64,000 bases of DNA from contig NC_088911.1 of the NCBI RefSeq assembly GCF_963576675.1, positions 59,729,756 to 59,793,755 of the forward strand. Reading direction: 5' to 3'. Both the position numbers and the translations under genes were made by a program. Of this stretch, positions 35,736 to 47,053 are shown one piece after another (the first letter of the stretch is position 1; each line of letters starts with the position of its first letter). The notes below the pieces were generated by a model that was not told the origin of the DNA, did not search any database, and was given only the letters and a program-made list of their open reading frames with translations. This DNA comes from Euphorbia lathyris (taxonomy: Eukaryota > Streptophyta > Magnoliopsida > Malpighiales > Euphorbiaceae).

Positions 35736-36513
35736 AATTTAGGCTTAAACGTTTACAATATAATATCAATTTAGGCTTAACGTTTACAATATAGCATCGA
35801 TTTAGGTCTCACGTATAAAATAACACAAATATAAGCTTAACGTTTACAAAATAATACGAATTTAAGCTTAACGTTTACAAAATATATCCAATTTAAGCTA
35901 AACGTCACAATTAAATTAACCATATTATATTCTTTTCCTATCAACTTTATATGTTATCTTTTTATTTAGTTTTATATTCTTATTTATTATAATACAATTA
36001 ATTAGTATTCTTGCCCATTAAAATCTTATATTCGTTTTTCATCAACCATTCCATGACTACTAAATTTCATTGCTCATGTAATATATGCAAACTAAAAGTA
36101 ATTGAATATCCACAAATATTGTGGATATTCAATTACTTTTAGTTTGCATATATTACATGAGCAATGAAATTTAGTAGTCATGGAATCATTTATGAAAAAC
36201 GAATATAAGATCTTAATGAGCAAGAATACTAATTAATTGTATTATAATAAATAAGAATATAGAACTAAATAAAAAGATAACATATAAAGTTGATAGGAAA
36301 AGAATATAATATGGTTAATTTAATTATGACGTTTAGCTTAAATTGTATATATTTTGTAAACGTTAAGCTTAAATTCGTATTATTTTGTAAACGTTAAGCC
36401 TTTATTGGTGCTGTATGCTATATTGTAAACATTAAGCCTATATTGGTGCTATTTTGAACGTTGGGCCTAAATTGGTACTTCCCCAAAAACCTTAGGCCTA
36501 TTTTGGTACATTA
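35736..36513. mobile_element. Second foldback MULE copy, left end missing
   Basis: Closely matches the arms of 32183-33381 (TTAGGCTTAACGTTTACAA blocks, right end TACATTATCCC). The left arm begins abruptly near 35736 without the terminal bases. Its centre (about 36075-36165) is a near-perfect palindrome around CCACAAATATTGTGG. It starts about 280 bp upstream of the SWEET ATG. Confidence 0.88.
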
Positions 36514-36976
36514 TCCCTTAAAATTATTAATTGTTGTTATATTTACCAATAGTATGAGGAGAAATTGAGGATGAATATACGAGAATAGTGAAATTATAAG
36601 GATTAAGAGATAGGAAAGTTCGTTTTCTACTTATACAATTCTGGGGATATTTCTTGAAAATACAAGTCTTTGAACACTAGTTAACACCTTATAGACGTGT
36701 AATTGGTAGTACATCGCTTGGTGGGATCACTTTAATTTGACATGTGTTAACTACAAGAGACACAAATCGGGATAACAACTTTTGGGGATTAACGTGCCTA
36801 TTTGATTGATACATATGTTCAAGTGGTTACCTTTTCATTATTATCCTTAATATGTTTGTCCATGTAATATGTTTAGTTATTCATCTATTGGTTTAATGAG
36901 GCATCATTCTTTAAATTCTCAGCAATAATAGAGTTTTATAAGATGAGTCCATTAACCACTTATTTATTAGCTGTTC

Positions 36977-37838
36977 TTTTGCAGATTCTCTGTGGAGGGC
37001 GCTTGAGATTCATTTTGACTGCGCTTTACCTCGTCATTCCCAATTCATCCACTTCTTCAGCACTCTTCATTGCATTCATTTTGGCTCACAGGTGTCGATG
37101 ATCTGGCGTGTTGCCGTTGTCTCTTGTATCTGGTTAATCTGGCACTGCAGGAATGAAGCAACCTTTAAGGAGGTTTCTCCTTCTATTCAACACTCGAAAA
37201 TCACCCTATTTCGAATGATTCGAGAGTCCTTGGCCTCTTCTAAAGGTTTTTGCTCTTCGAGGAGAGATACTGATATCTTATCCCATCTTCTAGCTTCTCC
37301 AAGGCCGCCTCCGGCTCCCAACATTATTCCAGTTCATTGGCTTAAACCTCCTCCGGGTTGGGTTAAAGTCAATGTGGACGGCTCTGCTTTTGGTACTCCT
37401 GGTGAGGCGGGAGCGGGCGGTATCTTTCGTAATTATCGAGGCTTTTCCAAGGGTTGCTTTGCTTTTTCTACCCCTCCTTCTTTTGCTTACATGGCTGAGT
37501 TGAGAGCCGCTATATTCGCAATTGAACTTGCTTGGGAGAAAAATTGGCATCAGCTCTGGGTTGAGTCAGACTCCATGTACGTAGTTAATCTGCTTCGATT
37601 TCGTTCCATTAATGTTCCTTGGAGTATTCGACAAGAATGGTTGCACTGTCTCGACATTTGTTCTAGGATGAACATTATTTTTACACACATCTTTAGGGAA
37701 GGAAATCGCGTTGCTGATGCTTTGGAAAAATTTGGAGTCTCTTCCTCAGTGATCAATTGGTGGCCTTCAGCTCATGCTTTTTGTCACAGGTTTATCAATG
37801 ATGATATTTGTAATTATTTTCATTTGTGTTTTTCTTGA
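36977..37838 (+). pseudogene. 3' end of a LINE: RNase H domain
   Basis: The frame runs from before 36977 to the TGA after 37838. It holds the tail of the reverse-transcriptase-linked region (WRVAVVSCIWLIWHCRNEATF-like) and a full plant LINE RNase H. The four acidic residues are visible: VNVDGSA, AELRAA, VESDS and GNRVADAL. The upstream endonuclease and RT are absent, so it is 5'-truncated, as usual for LINEs. No clean poly(A) tail or target duplication was found. It is uninterrupted over about 285 codons, but I see no sign of domestication. Confidence 0.88.
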
Positions 37839-38870
37839 CCTTTCCTAAACTTTTCTCCTTCCCCCTTTTTCTTGTTTGTTCTCCTTCCTCTTCTCTTGTT
37901 CAAACACTCACCTTTTCTTTTTTTTAATATATTGCGGGTTTGACAGTTCTTGGGCCATGGGTGCTCTTCCAGCTCAAGGTCTGTCTCGTCCCAATTTCTA
38001 TCATAAAAAATTAAAGAGATAAGTAATTAATACCCTCATTAGTAATTGTCATATATATTTGGGTTTAATTTCGTATTCTCTTGAACTTTAGCCTATTGAA
38101 AAAGGCAATCTAGTAATTAAAGCGTGAGGTGAAGTAAATTAGATGTATGAAATAACTTGCTGTATTTGGATAGAAAGTAAAGTAAGTGATGATTTAATAA
38201 TGTAATTATATATAAAATTACTCTTATATTCTTTTATTTGTACAAATAAAATAAAAGACAAATAATAATTTTGAAAGAAAAAGAGATGTACATGATTTCA
38301 TTCTAATTTGGAATGTAAGGAAAATTATCCAAAATTCACTTTCACATACTCTTACTTACTATGTTCTTCAATTACATTTTTTTTAATGTTTCTTCAATTA
38401 CACTTCAAAACAAACAAATTTATCTAATTATATTTATCTTTACCTACTTTTAAATATCATCGTTCAAATAATTTCTTAGTGAAATTTTATATTACCAGAA
38501 AAAGAGAAAATTAATGAGAGATAACGGGAACTGAAAAGGACAAACAAATAATGGGATGGATCACCCTTTTGAAGCTTTTTTAATTTGCAAGTTTATAATT
38601 GGTCTTTCTGTTAAAGGAATTAACTGGTCATGAATAACACACATTCTTTTCCTTTTTTTTTGTATTTTGTCTGATTTTACAGTTCACCATCTGAAATACA
38701 GCAAATAAATCAAATAAAAAGCAGAAGCTAGCTCCAGGTATGATCATATAATTTAGTGATAGTGGACAACAAGTTAACTCTCATTTGGAATTTTGTTGTC
38801 AGCTATTTAAGGTATTTCATGGACTAAAACAAGTTGTGTACGTTCCTTATATTTAATTGTAGAGAAGAGA
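37839..38870. other. Non-coding, nothing recognised
   Basis: AT-rich, T-rich just after the LINE. No credible ORF or repeat structure. Confidence 0.6.
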
Positions 38871-38875
38871 TCAGG

Positions 38876-40485
38876 TATGACAAAAATCTTATGGTGTGAC
38901 AATGATCAATTTTGTAATTAAGTAGGGGAAGGTGACAAATTTATAAATAAAAGGAAAAGAAGGATGCGCATAAGAGAATAGAGGAGGAGGGTGATGTATG
39001 TCATCGCATGAGAGAGAAAATTGTTTTATTTCTTTTCTTTAAAATGTATTTTCCCGACTTTCCCAACCTCGTTTTTCGAAAATTTTTATACCGTTGGACT
39101 CGTCTTAATTAGATGGTCATTTTAAGATCCCAGAAGCTCAGGTAAAAAAATTTCCGGTGAACGGAATCCGACGATCCTGTGATTGTTTTTCTGTGAGAAA
39201 AAAATACCTAAATTTTTTTTAAAAAATTTCAGAAAATGTAAAACATCATTCTAAGAAACTTTAATTCTTGACTCAAAGTGAGATTCCTTATAGTTTAGTC
39301 CTAATAAATTATTGAAGTATGTAAAATGGATAAAATTAAGGAAAATGAGTTATTGGAACTAAACTGTAAGGAATCTTGCTACGACCCAACAATATAAGTA
39401 TTTTGTTGAAACAATATAATAATTCTGTTGGAATAATACAAGTATTCTGTTGGAATAATATAACTATTCTATTGGAAAAATTGGTACACTGATTTGAAAC
39501 AATTGGTAAACAGATTTATTCTGTTGGAAGAATATAAGAATTAATTCTTTTGGAACAATTGGTATACTGAGTTGGAGCAATTGGTATACTGATTTGGAAT
39601 GATTGGTACACTGGTTTATTCTATTGGAACAATATATGTATTATGTTGGAACAAATGGTAAACTGATTTGGAACAATTTCTTACACTGTCGGAACAATAT
39701 AAGTATTCTGTTGGAATAATTTAAGAATTCTATTGGAACAATATAATTATTTTGTTAGAACAATTGATACACTGATTTAAAACAGTTGGTACACTAATTA
39801 GAACAATTTGTATACTGATTTAGAACAACGTGCTGGCGTCCAGCAGTATGTGCTGTTTTTTCCAACACATAGTACTGAAAGGTAAGACCAAAAATATACA
39901 CCGAAAATTATCCAAAAATTCTAAAACATGTAAAACATCATTTTAAAAAACTTTAGTTCTTGGCTCAAAGCGAGATTCCTTACGGTTTTGACCCAATAAA
40001 TAGTTGAAGCATGTAAAATGGATAAAATTAAGGAAAACGTTTTATTGAGACTAAACCGTAAGAAATCCCTCTTCGACCTAAGAATTAAAGTTTCTCAGAA
40101 TAATGTTTTACATTTTCTGGAATTATTTGAGGATTTTCTGGATACTTTGTTTTTCTTGCCATTAAAATGCCCACCTAATCGCCGGATTCCGTTCACCGGA
40201 ATTTTTTTATATGAGCTTCAGGGATTTCAAAATGACCGTCTAATTTATATGAGTCTAACAGTATAAAAAATTTAGAAAAATGAGATTAGAAAGGTCGGAA
40301 AAATATATTTTAAAGAAAAGATATAAAACAATTTTCTCTCTCATGTGATGACATCAGTGCTGACATTATCCTCATTCTTCTCCTCCTCTATTCTTTCCCA
40401 CGTTTACTTTTCTTTCATTTTATTTATAAATTTGCCAATTTGTCATTTTCAATTATCATCAAACTATGTAGTTTTATTCTGGCAC
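38876..40485. mobile_element. Foldback element with internal minisatellite
   Basis: The left part (about 38876-39350) and right part (about 39900-40485) are inverted copies, including GAATAGAGGAGGAG, TTTTTATACCGTTGGACTC and CCGGTGAACGGAATCCG-type blocks. The ends are uncertain to a few bases and I could not fix a target duplication. Between the arms, 39400-39850 is a degenerate tandem array of TTGGAACAATTGGTACACTGAT-like units. Non-coding. Confidence 0.8.
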
Positions 40486-40489
40486 TTCA

Positions 40490-40854
40490 GAGCATCTCCA
40501 ATAGAGGGTGTCCAAAATAGTGCCAGCTGATGTGACATCAGGTTTGACAACTTTTAAAGGGTGCTCACTATTAGAGTGATTGTGAGTGCCAAGGAAAGTT
40601 GCCAATTTTTGGCAACCTCTTGGCAACCTTGTTTAATTATTTTTTCATATACTCTCCTAGAAATAATAAATCTGGAACATTTTTTTATAATAAAATAATA
40701 ATTTATAGGATTATAGTGGTAACTTTTCAAGCAACCTCTATTGGAGCATTTTTTAAATTAAAGTTGCCAAAAATGATGTGGATGAAAGAGACAATAAAAT
40801 ACTATATTTTAGTAAATTTTGGCACTCTTTTAGGCACTTCTATTAGAGATGCTC
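40490..40854. mobile_element. Tourist-like MITE
   Basis: Begins GAGCATCTCCAATAGAGG and ends CTATTAGAGATGCTC, with TCA on both sides (40487-40489 and 40855-40857). A 3-bp duplication and GAGCATCTC-type ends fit PIF/Harbinger (Tourist) MITEs. No coding sequence. Confidence 0.85.
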
Positions 40855-40857
40855 TCA

Positions 40858-41944
40858 TAAGCTTATTGTCACATCATAAAACCTTGTCACACCAGATCCC
40901 TTCCCTTTAATTGTATTACCTCAAATATATCAAAACTTCATTAATTATCTATTATTCAACCACAGAAATAATAATAATAATATTCTAATTCATTCTAGTT
41001 TTAGTTCACTCCCTAATTTAAATTTCTGTTTCCATAGGATTCAGTTCTAGTTTATAATCATGCCACGTGATTATTTTTAAAGTTTTATGTCATTAGTAAA
41101 TTCGAGACTAGCCAAACATTAAGAGCATATTCTTAAGCTCGTAAATTAAATTTTAAATAATTTATGATAAAATACAACTTGAAAAGATTTTTAATTTCTA
41201 ATCAAATTATGAAGAGTCTCATTTTTCTTTTCATTATTTCATTTGAATTCCTCTCCACCCTTTATTTTATTTTTGTTAATAATTTATTATTAATAACTCT
41301 TTCATTTCCGTAATAACTAGGAATAAAAAAAGTGAGTATAAAAAATATTAAGTTTTGAGGCGAAGAAGGTCAGGTAGGAACTTTCGGGTTTATCTTGCAA
41401 ACCTTAGCACAAGCTTCTTCTTATTGAGTTTTTAGGCGAAGAAGGCTGTGAAATTTGGAAAGGTGAACCTTTTTCGAACTAGTTTTTTGAGACATGGGCG
41501 CCATGGTAAATAAATAAAGAAGAAAATAACAGAGAAGAAAAAGATCAAATAACTTACTATTCAAGTTGGCGGCAAAAGCAAGAAGACAGTGTGAAGTCTG
41601 AGAAAGGCATCTTCTCTATTTATAATAGAAGGGGAATGGCGAAACATTTTTTCATCATTATTATCCTAGGCTTTTCGTTTATCCCAAATCTAAGATAGTA
41701 ATGAGGAGAAGCTGAATGGCGGCTTACGTGTTGCTTCAGCAGGCTATCATCATTGGGAAACATTTGGAATATATGTCATCATGTCAGGAACTTAAGCCCT
41801 AAAGAGATTTTATAAGCTTAAGGGGTGGGACATCTAATATAGGATAAATAAAGCAGGTCGACACGAAGGTCCAACTGAATCAGCTTATTGGGCTTGAGCC
41901 AAAAGCCCATATCGCAAAGAGCTGAGGTGAAGAATTAGAATGCT
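40858..41944. other. Non-coding, part possibly old LTR sequence
   Basis: GGCGAAGAAGG occurs at about 41360 and 41430. 41340-41944 and 42254-42640 read as one sequence once the MITE at 41954 is set aside, perhaps an old LTR. No credible ORF. Confidence 0.5.
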
Positions 41945-41953
41945 TAATTAGAA

Positions 41954-42253
41954 GGGAAAATTACACAGAAATTCATGTTTTAAAAACTATTTACAATCAT
42001 ATCGAGTCATAATTTTGGATTATGTCAAACTAGTAAAATCAGTACTTTTAATATATTTTAAGAATTGAATTTATCAATTATAAGTCTAGAATATATTTTC
42101 TAGGGTTTATGATTTATGAATTGGAGTCTAGAATTTTTAAATTATAGTGTAAAATCATAATATATAGAGAATAATGACATATTAAAAATTAAGTTTGGTG
42201 ATATGACTTAGTTGAAATTTTGTACTTAATTATGATATTCATGTAATTGACCC
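41954..42253. mobile_element. MULE-type MITE, 300 bp
   Basis: Starts GGGAAAATTACA and ends TGTAATTGACCC. TSD TAATTAGAA is at 41945-41953 and 42254-42262. Inverted arms are short and imperfect. Confidence 0.82.
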
Positions 42254-42289
42254 TAATTAGAAAGCTTCAGACTGAAGGCATCTTGCTGC

Positions 42290-42640
42290 ACATGTGGACC
42301 AATGAAAGCTTCAGACTTCAAGGCCACACTCTTAATCCCTAGATCACGCCAGAAATTGCGGAGTGACATAAATGGATTAGAGTTTGAAGCAAATCAATGG
42401 TCTACACGTGGAAAGGTGTTTGACCGAACCAATCAGGAGATGACACGTGTAAAATAATTACATTTTAGGTATGCAATCATCTATAAATAGCCTTCAAAAT
42501 CGTGCCCCATGTACATTCACTATTTCCTATACTTACTAATTTCTTTCTAGTTACTTCTTACTTCTAAGAACACTATTGACTTAAGCATTAGAGATGGGAC
42601 ACCAGATTCTGGCCCCTCCCTGACCGTTTGTTGTGATTTA
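42290..42640 (+). repeat. Probable Ty3/gypsy LTR remnant
   Basis: A TATA box CTATAAATAGCC (42481-42492) is followed, at the same spacing as in the Tat LTRs, by TTGACTTAAGCATTAGAG, resembling CTGACTTTGGCATCGGAG there. No paired LTR is present. The alternative, a host promoter, is less likely. Confidence 0.4.
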
Positions 42641-42657
42641 GGTCATCAGAGAGCAAC

Positions 42658-43017
42658 TCAAAGATCGTGTTCAGTATTGAAGACATCACATTTCTTGACA
42701 CATCCTTGAATAACACCTTCAATTTCATGTATTGGTGAAGGAGTATCATATGAAAATTCAACCAAAAGCTTAACATCATTATCATCCATCCCAAGCACGA
42801 GTTTGCTTGATGTATTCCCCACATTGACCTCCTTGTTTTGTTGTGCCTTTCTTTCCTTTCATGATGCAGGCTCTCCCACCTCTTTTTCAAACTTCTTTTC
42901 CTTGATCTTTCTCAGTGGAGAAATAACATCATGAAGATCATCCTTATATAGGTAGGGAGAGAAATTGTCATCTTCACTGGAAGGATCAATTGAATCGAAA
43001 ATGTTTACTATATTCAT
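42658..43017 (-). pseudogene. Small unrecognised gene with one internal stop
   Basis: One frame of 120 codons runs from the ATG at 43017 to the TGA at 42658-42660, broken only by a TGA after about residue 52 (EPAS-stop-KERK), possibly a former CGA. The product is acidic then basic then mixed (DSIDPSSEDDNFSPYLYKDD near the start, LGMDDNDVKLLVEFSYDTP later). I do not recognise the family. A TATA box lies about 40 bp upstream, which favours a real gene over chance. A misread stop or a selenocysteine-like role is not implied. Confidence 0.45.
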
Positions 43018-43052
43018 AGTTGAAGAATGAGTAGCACACTTTGAGAGTATGT

Positions 43053-43064
43053 GATATTTATATA
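43053..43064 (-). promoter_or_regulatory. Candidate TATA box of the small gene
   Basis: CTATATAAATATC on the minus strand, about 40 bp upstream of the ATG at 43017. A MULE-type element starts 14 bp further upstream (43078). Confidence 0.5.
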
Positions 43065-43077
43065 GAAAAATAAAATA

Positions 43078-43898
43078 GGGTAAATTCCAAAAAAAACTCA
43101 TGTGGTTTCATGTTCTTCCAAAAAAACCCTTGTGGTTTGTTAATACAAAAAAAGGACTATGGTTTGCCCCGTTACCCGAAAAACGGAAAATGGCTTAACG
43201 GTGTTAAAAGTGTTGACGTGGCAAGGGGTAATTTTGGAAAATCGAATTTTTTTTTTATTTTTTTCCCTCTCTCTCTCCTCCTTCTTCTTCTTCCTTCTTC
43301 CTTCTTCCTTCTTTCCTCTTCTTCTTCCTTCTTCCTTCTTCCTTCTTCTTCTTCTTCTTCTTCTTCTTCTTCTTCTTCTTCTCTCCTCCTCCTTCTTCTT
43401 CTTCTTCTTCCTCCTTATTCTTCCTTCTTTTTTTTTCTTTTTTTTTAAGTTTTCGGAAATCTGGAAAATTTTCAGATTTCTGGATTTTCCAGAAATTTGG
43501 ATTCCAGATTTCTGGAAAATTTCCGGAAATCTGAAAATTTCCAGAAATCCGAAAATTTTCCAGAAGAGTCTCCGAAATTAAAAAAAAAAGAATAGAGGAA
43601 AAAAAAGAAAAAGGAAGAAGAAGAAGGAATAAGAAGAGAGAAGAAGAAGAAGAAGGAGAAGAAGAGGAGAAGGAGGAAGAAGGAGGAAGAAGAAGAGGAG
43701 AGAGAGAGGGAAAAAAAATAAAAAAAATTCGATTTTCCAATTTTACCTATGTGACACGTCAGCACTTTAACGGTGTTAAGCCATTTTCCGTTTTTCGGGT
43801 AACGGCGCAAACCACAGTCCTTTTTTTTGTATTAATAAACCACAAGGGGTTTTTTTGGAAGAACATGAAACCACATGGGTTTTTTTTGGAATTTATCC
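43078..43898. mobile_element. Foldback MULE-type element with CTT/GAA arms
   Basis: Starts GGGTAAATTCC and ends GGAATTTATCC. TSD AATAAAATA is at 43069-43077 and 43899-43907. Arms of about 180 bp are inverted copies (CCACAAGGG, TTTTTCGGGTAACG). They are extended by a CTT-rich tract (43260-43440) facing a complementary GAA-rich tract (43590-43710). The centre (43450-43580) is made of TCTGGAAAATTTCCGGA-type small palindromes. Long low-complexity ORFs here are not genes. Confidence 0.92.
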
Positions 43899-43907
43899 AA
43901 TAAAATA

Positions 43908-45803
43908 CTACTATCATTTTCAAATTCGAATGTCATTTAATGGATTCATTTGTATTTGCATCATTAGTGCCTTGATAATCCAAAAGTCTCGCATTAATTC
44001 GGATTTAATGTCTTGAATATCAAAAGCCTTAGTAATATTTCGATAATCCGAATCAAATACATAAACACATTTATATATGTCACTAATATGGCGTTAAGAT
44101 AAATGCATGACGAATTTAAAATATAAAAATGCCTATAAGAAGACATCTACATATGTGATTGGGTTTGTACGATGAATCTAACTGAAGTATAACATACAAA
44201 TCCAAATTGCATACAATGTATTCATGAAATCAAAGCAGTATCAATTAAAATCATTGGGAATTTGAAAAGGTGTTTTAATCTATTAATAGTCTTTTATCAT
44301 TGCATAACATATAACATACTATCAAAGTGTTACATTCATTCATAACTACGTTTGGAGAGAAGTTTGGCAACGTGGCAGGAGAGTCTTTTGGAAAAAAAGA
44401 GAAAGGCAAGCCAAGACAATGAAGGTAATGATGCTCCTCCATTAGGAAATGAATTTGAAAGTGTGTTTAAAGGAATACAAGATGTATTTAAGGGTGGAGA
44501 CAAGGATGTATTAAAGTGTGTTTCAAAATGTCCAAAATTAATTCCTTAAATTCTCATTAAATTTATTAATTCATGTCAAAATTGATAGTAAATATTTTAA
44601 ACTCTAAAATGAATTATATTTGAAAACAGATGGATTATCTACTTAGCATGGAAAATTAAAATAAATTGTTGGGATTTGGGAAATTCAATTTTCTTAAATA
44701 AAAAAATTAATTAAGATTGTTTGAGATTATCAAATGCATGGATCTTTTAGTAGATAATTTGGCATCAAACTAAGTATTTGCAAATTGAGCTTACAATCTT
44801 AAGGATTTATAGATTGAGCTTACAATCCTAAGTATTTATAAATTGATCTTATATTTACTACATTATGTTACGATAGGTTAGGTTAGGTTAGATTATGGTA
44901 CGTTACGTTAGGAATTGTAAGCTCAATGATTGTTTATAAATAACTAAAAGCTTAATGAAATAAAAAAAATCTAAGGATCTACAAATTGAGCTTATATTTA
45001 TTATGTTATGTTATATTATGTTACAACGTGGACAACTATTTTCATGGCACATTTGCTGACACTTTCTTCAACCTATAGCCATGACTTTTGCCTCTATTTT
45101 GCATCTTGAAGTTGTGGGATTAGTGGAGAGTGAAAATAGAAAGTGGTAGAGTTAGTGGAAGTTGTAAAACTTGATTTCCAAGCCTTCAAAGTCTATCCAT
45201 GATAATCTCTAGAGGTTCATGCTCATCTCAACAATGATAACTTAAGGGAAAATTTTGATATAGAGGTCTGGATTACTTCAAGGAAAATTCGATTGAAAGT
45301 TGCTTCCGAATCCGTGCAAGACAAAGGTTAGGCAGGTCCTGGTGGGGGATTCTCCAACTCATATTCCAGTTCCGATCTTAAAGAATGCAATAGCAAGAGA
45401 GTACATTAGAGATTGTATATGTAATATGAAATTGAAGGTACCTTTTTGAGGGAACGCTGCCCTTTATATAGAAGTAGATATTCCTAATCTGAATAAGAAT
45501 AAACTAATCATTTTTTTTTATTAAGGAAAGAATCTCAACTGAGCATGACTCTATAAAAAAAATAGGAGAATAATGCACTTACTCAAACAATCCCAATTAG
45601 ATCATTCAAATGATCCCAATTAGATCAAAATTGGGAGATCGTGATTAGGAAGAATTACACTTTTTGAGGGTGAATCTAAACATCTGGTGGTTACAAGGAT
45701 AATCCAGTTAGTTCTAATTTCAATCCAAATTTATTAGTTTCTAATATCACCAAATGATTAATCCAAAGATGCATAGGTTAAGGTTGAAAACCTTATTCTA
45801 CCA
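43908..45803. other. Non-coding with small repeats
   Basis: Three approximate 30-bp repeats (AAATTGAGCTTACAATC type) lie at 44775-44850. A short run of TTAGG units (44875-44891) is too small to be telomeric. A 65-codon ORF at 44352 has no supporting feature. 45300-45500 looks LTR-like but unpaired. Confidence 0.55.
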
Positions 45804-45812
45804 TTATAACAA

Positions 45813-46191
45813 GGGTAAATAATTTATTAGTCCCTTACTTTTTTACCTAACACACTGTTTAGTCCCTTTATTTTGAAAAACACATTATAAGGTCCCTAAC
45901 TTTTGCTAATATTAACCCTTTGATCCTTTTGTCTAGTTTTTTTAGACTTGTAATCGTTATATTTTAGCATAAACAGATAGATATAAAATAACAGAGTAAC
46001 ATGATCAATTTGTATTATACTGTGGTTGTCCTAAAAGCTAAGATATGTTCGGTTAAAAATCTAAAAAAATAGATAAAATGACCACAAGGTTAATATTGGC
46101 AAAAGATAGGGACCTTAAAATGTGTTTTTCAAAATAGGGGGACTAAACAGTGTGTTAGGTAAAAACTAGGGGACTAATAAATTATTTACCC
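45813..46191. mobile_element. GGGTAAATAATTTATTA MITE, copy 2
   Basis: Same ends and core as 32719-33094. TSD TTATAACAA at 45804-45812 and 46192-46200. The two copies differ by scattered substitutions. Confidence 0.95.
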
Positions 46192-46397
46192 TTATAACAA
46201 GATACAAGATGGAGCATGTAGGTGTATACGAGAGTGATAATTTATATACTAAATTATTTGGTACATCTTGAGATGATTAAATTGATGGTTTATGGTGAAA
46301 TTGTTTTATATATATATTTATGAACAATATTGATATTATAGTTTCTTGAAAATGAAAGTAAAATATATTTTATTGTAATTTTCTTTTTAATTGCAAT

Positions 46398-47045
46398 CAG
46401 GGGCGGAGCCAGGGGGTAGGGAGGGTCTCCCGACCCTCCGGCCCCGCCGAAAACCCCTAGGGATGGGGTTTTCTCCCTGGCTCCGCTAGGGGGCTGCCAT
46501 GGCTGGAGCCCCTCCAGCCATGGCGGCTGAAAGATGAAGAAGAAGACTCTTCTTCTTCATCTGTAAAAGGATGGAAGGGCAAAATTGCCCTTTTCATCCT
46601 TAACTTTTTTTTTGAAGTTAACCTACTCAAAACGACGTCGTTTTGAGTAGGTTAACTTAAAATAAATTAAAGATGGAAAGGTCAATTTTGCCCCCTTCCA
46701 TCTATTAGGAAATAGGTTGTGGATTTGGGAAAAAATTCCCAAATTACTCCACACTTTTTTTTGAAATTTCAATTGCCCAATTTTTTTTTTTTCATTCAAT
46801 TTCTAACTTTCAAGTATTTTTTTTCATTGTTTATTTTATCTCTAGTTTTATAATTTCTAAATGTGATAAAAAAAAAATCCTATTAATTTAGATATTTTTA
46901 GATTTCAGCTTAATAAATTGCTAGTGAATATATGGGAAAAAAAAATCTCAAACAATTTTTGTATATAAATACACGTCTTCAGTAAAAAAAAAAATTTCTA
47001 CCTACAGTGGAGGCCCCCGATGTATGAATCCTGGCTCCGCCACTG
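46398..47045. mobile_element. hAT-type MITE
   Basis: Starts CAGGGGCGGAGCCAGG and ends CCTGGCTCCGCCACTG. The 8-bp TSD ATTGCAAT is at 46390-46397 and 47046-47053. It contains nested palindromes (AAACGACGTCGTTT at about 46630, AAGAAGACTCTTCTTC at about 46537). No coding sequence. The TIR family differs in detail from the hAT MITE at 29753. Confidence 0.93.
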
Positions 47046-47053
47046 ATTGCAAT

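Noticed and set aside
36977..37838. Domesticated RNase H gene
   Set aside because: The frame is intact, but it is the usual 3' end of a truncated LINE with no sign of its own promoter or selection.
43110..43810. Long ORFs in both strands over the CTT/GAA tracts
   Set aside because: Pure low-complexity Ser/Leu/Phe or Glu/Lys runs within a foldback element.
44352..44549. 65-codon ORF
   Set aside because: No motif, homology or promoter support; length is close to chance expectation.
44875..44891. Interstitial telomere repeat
   Set aside because: Only about three TTAGG units, not the usual plant TTTAGGG.
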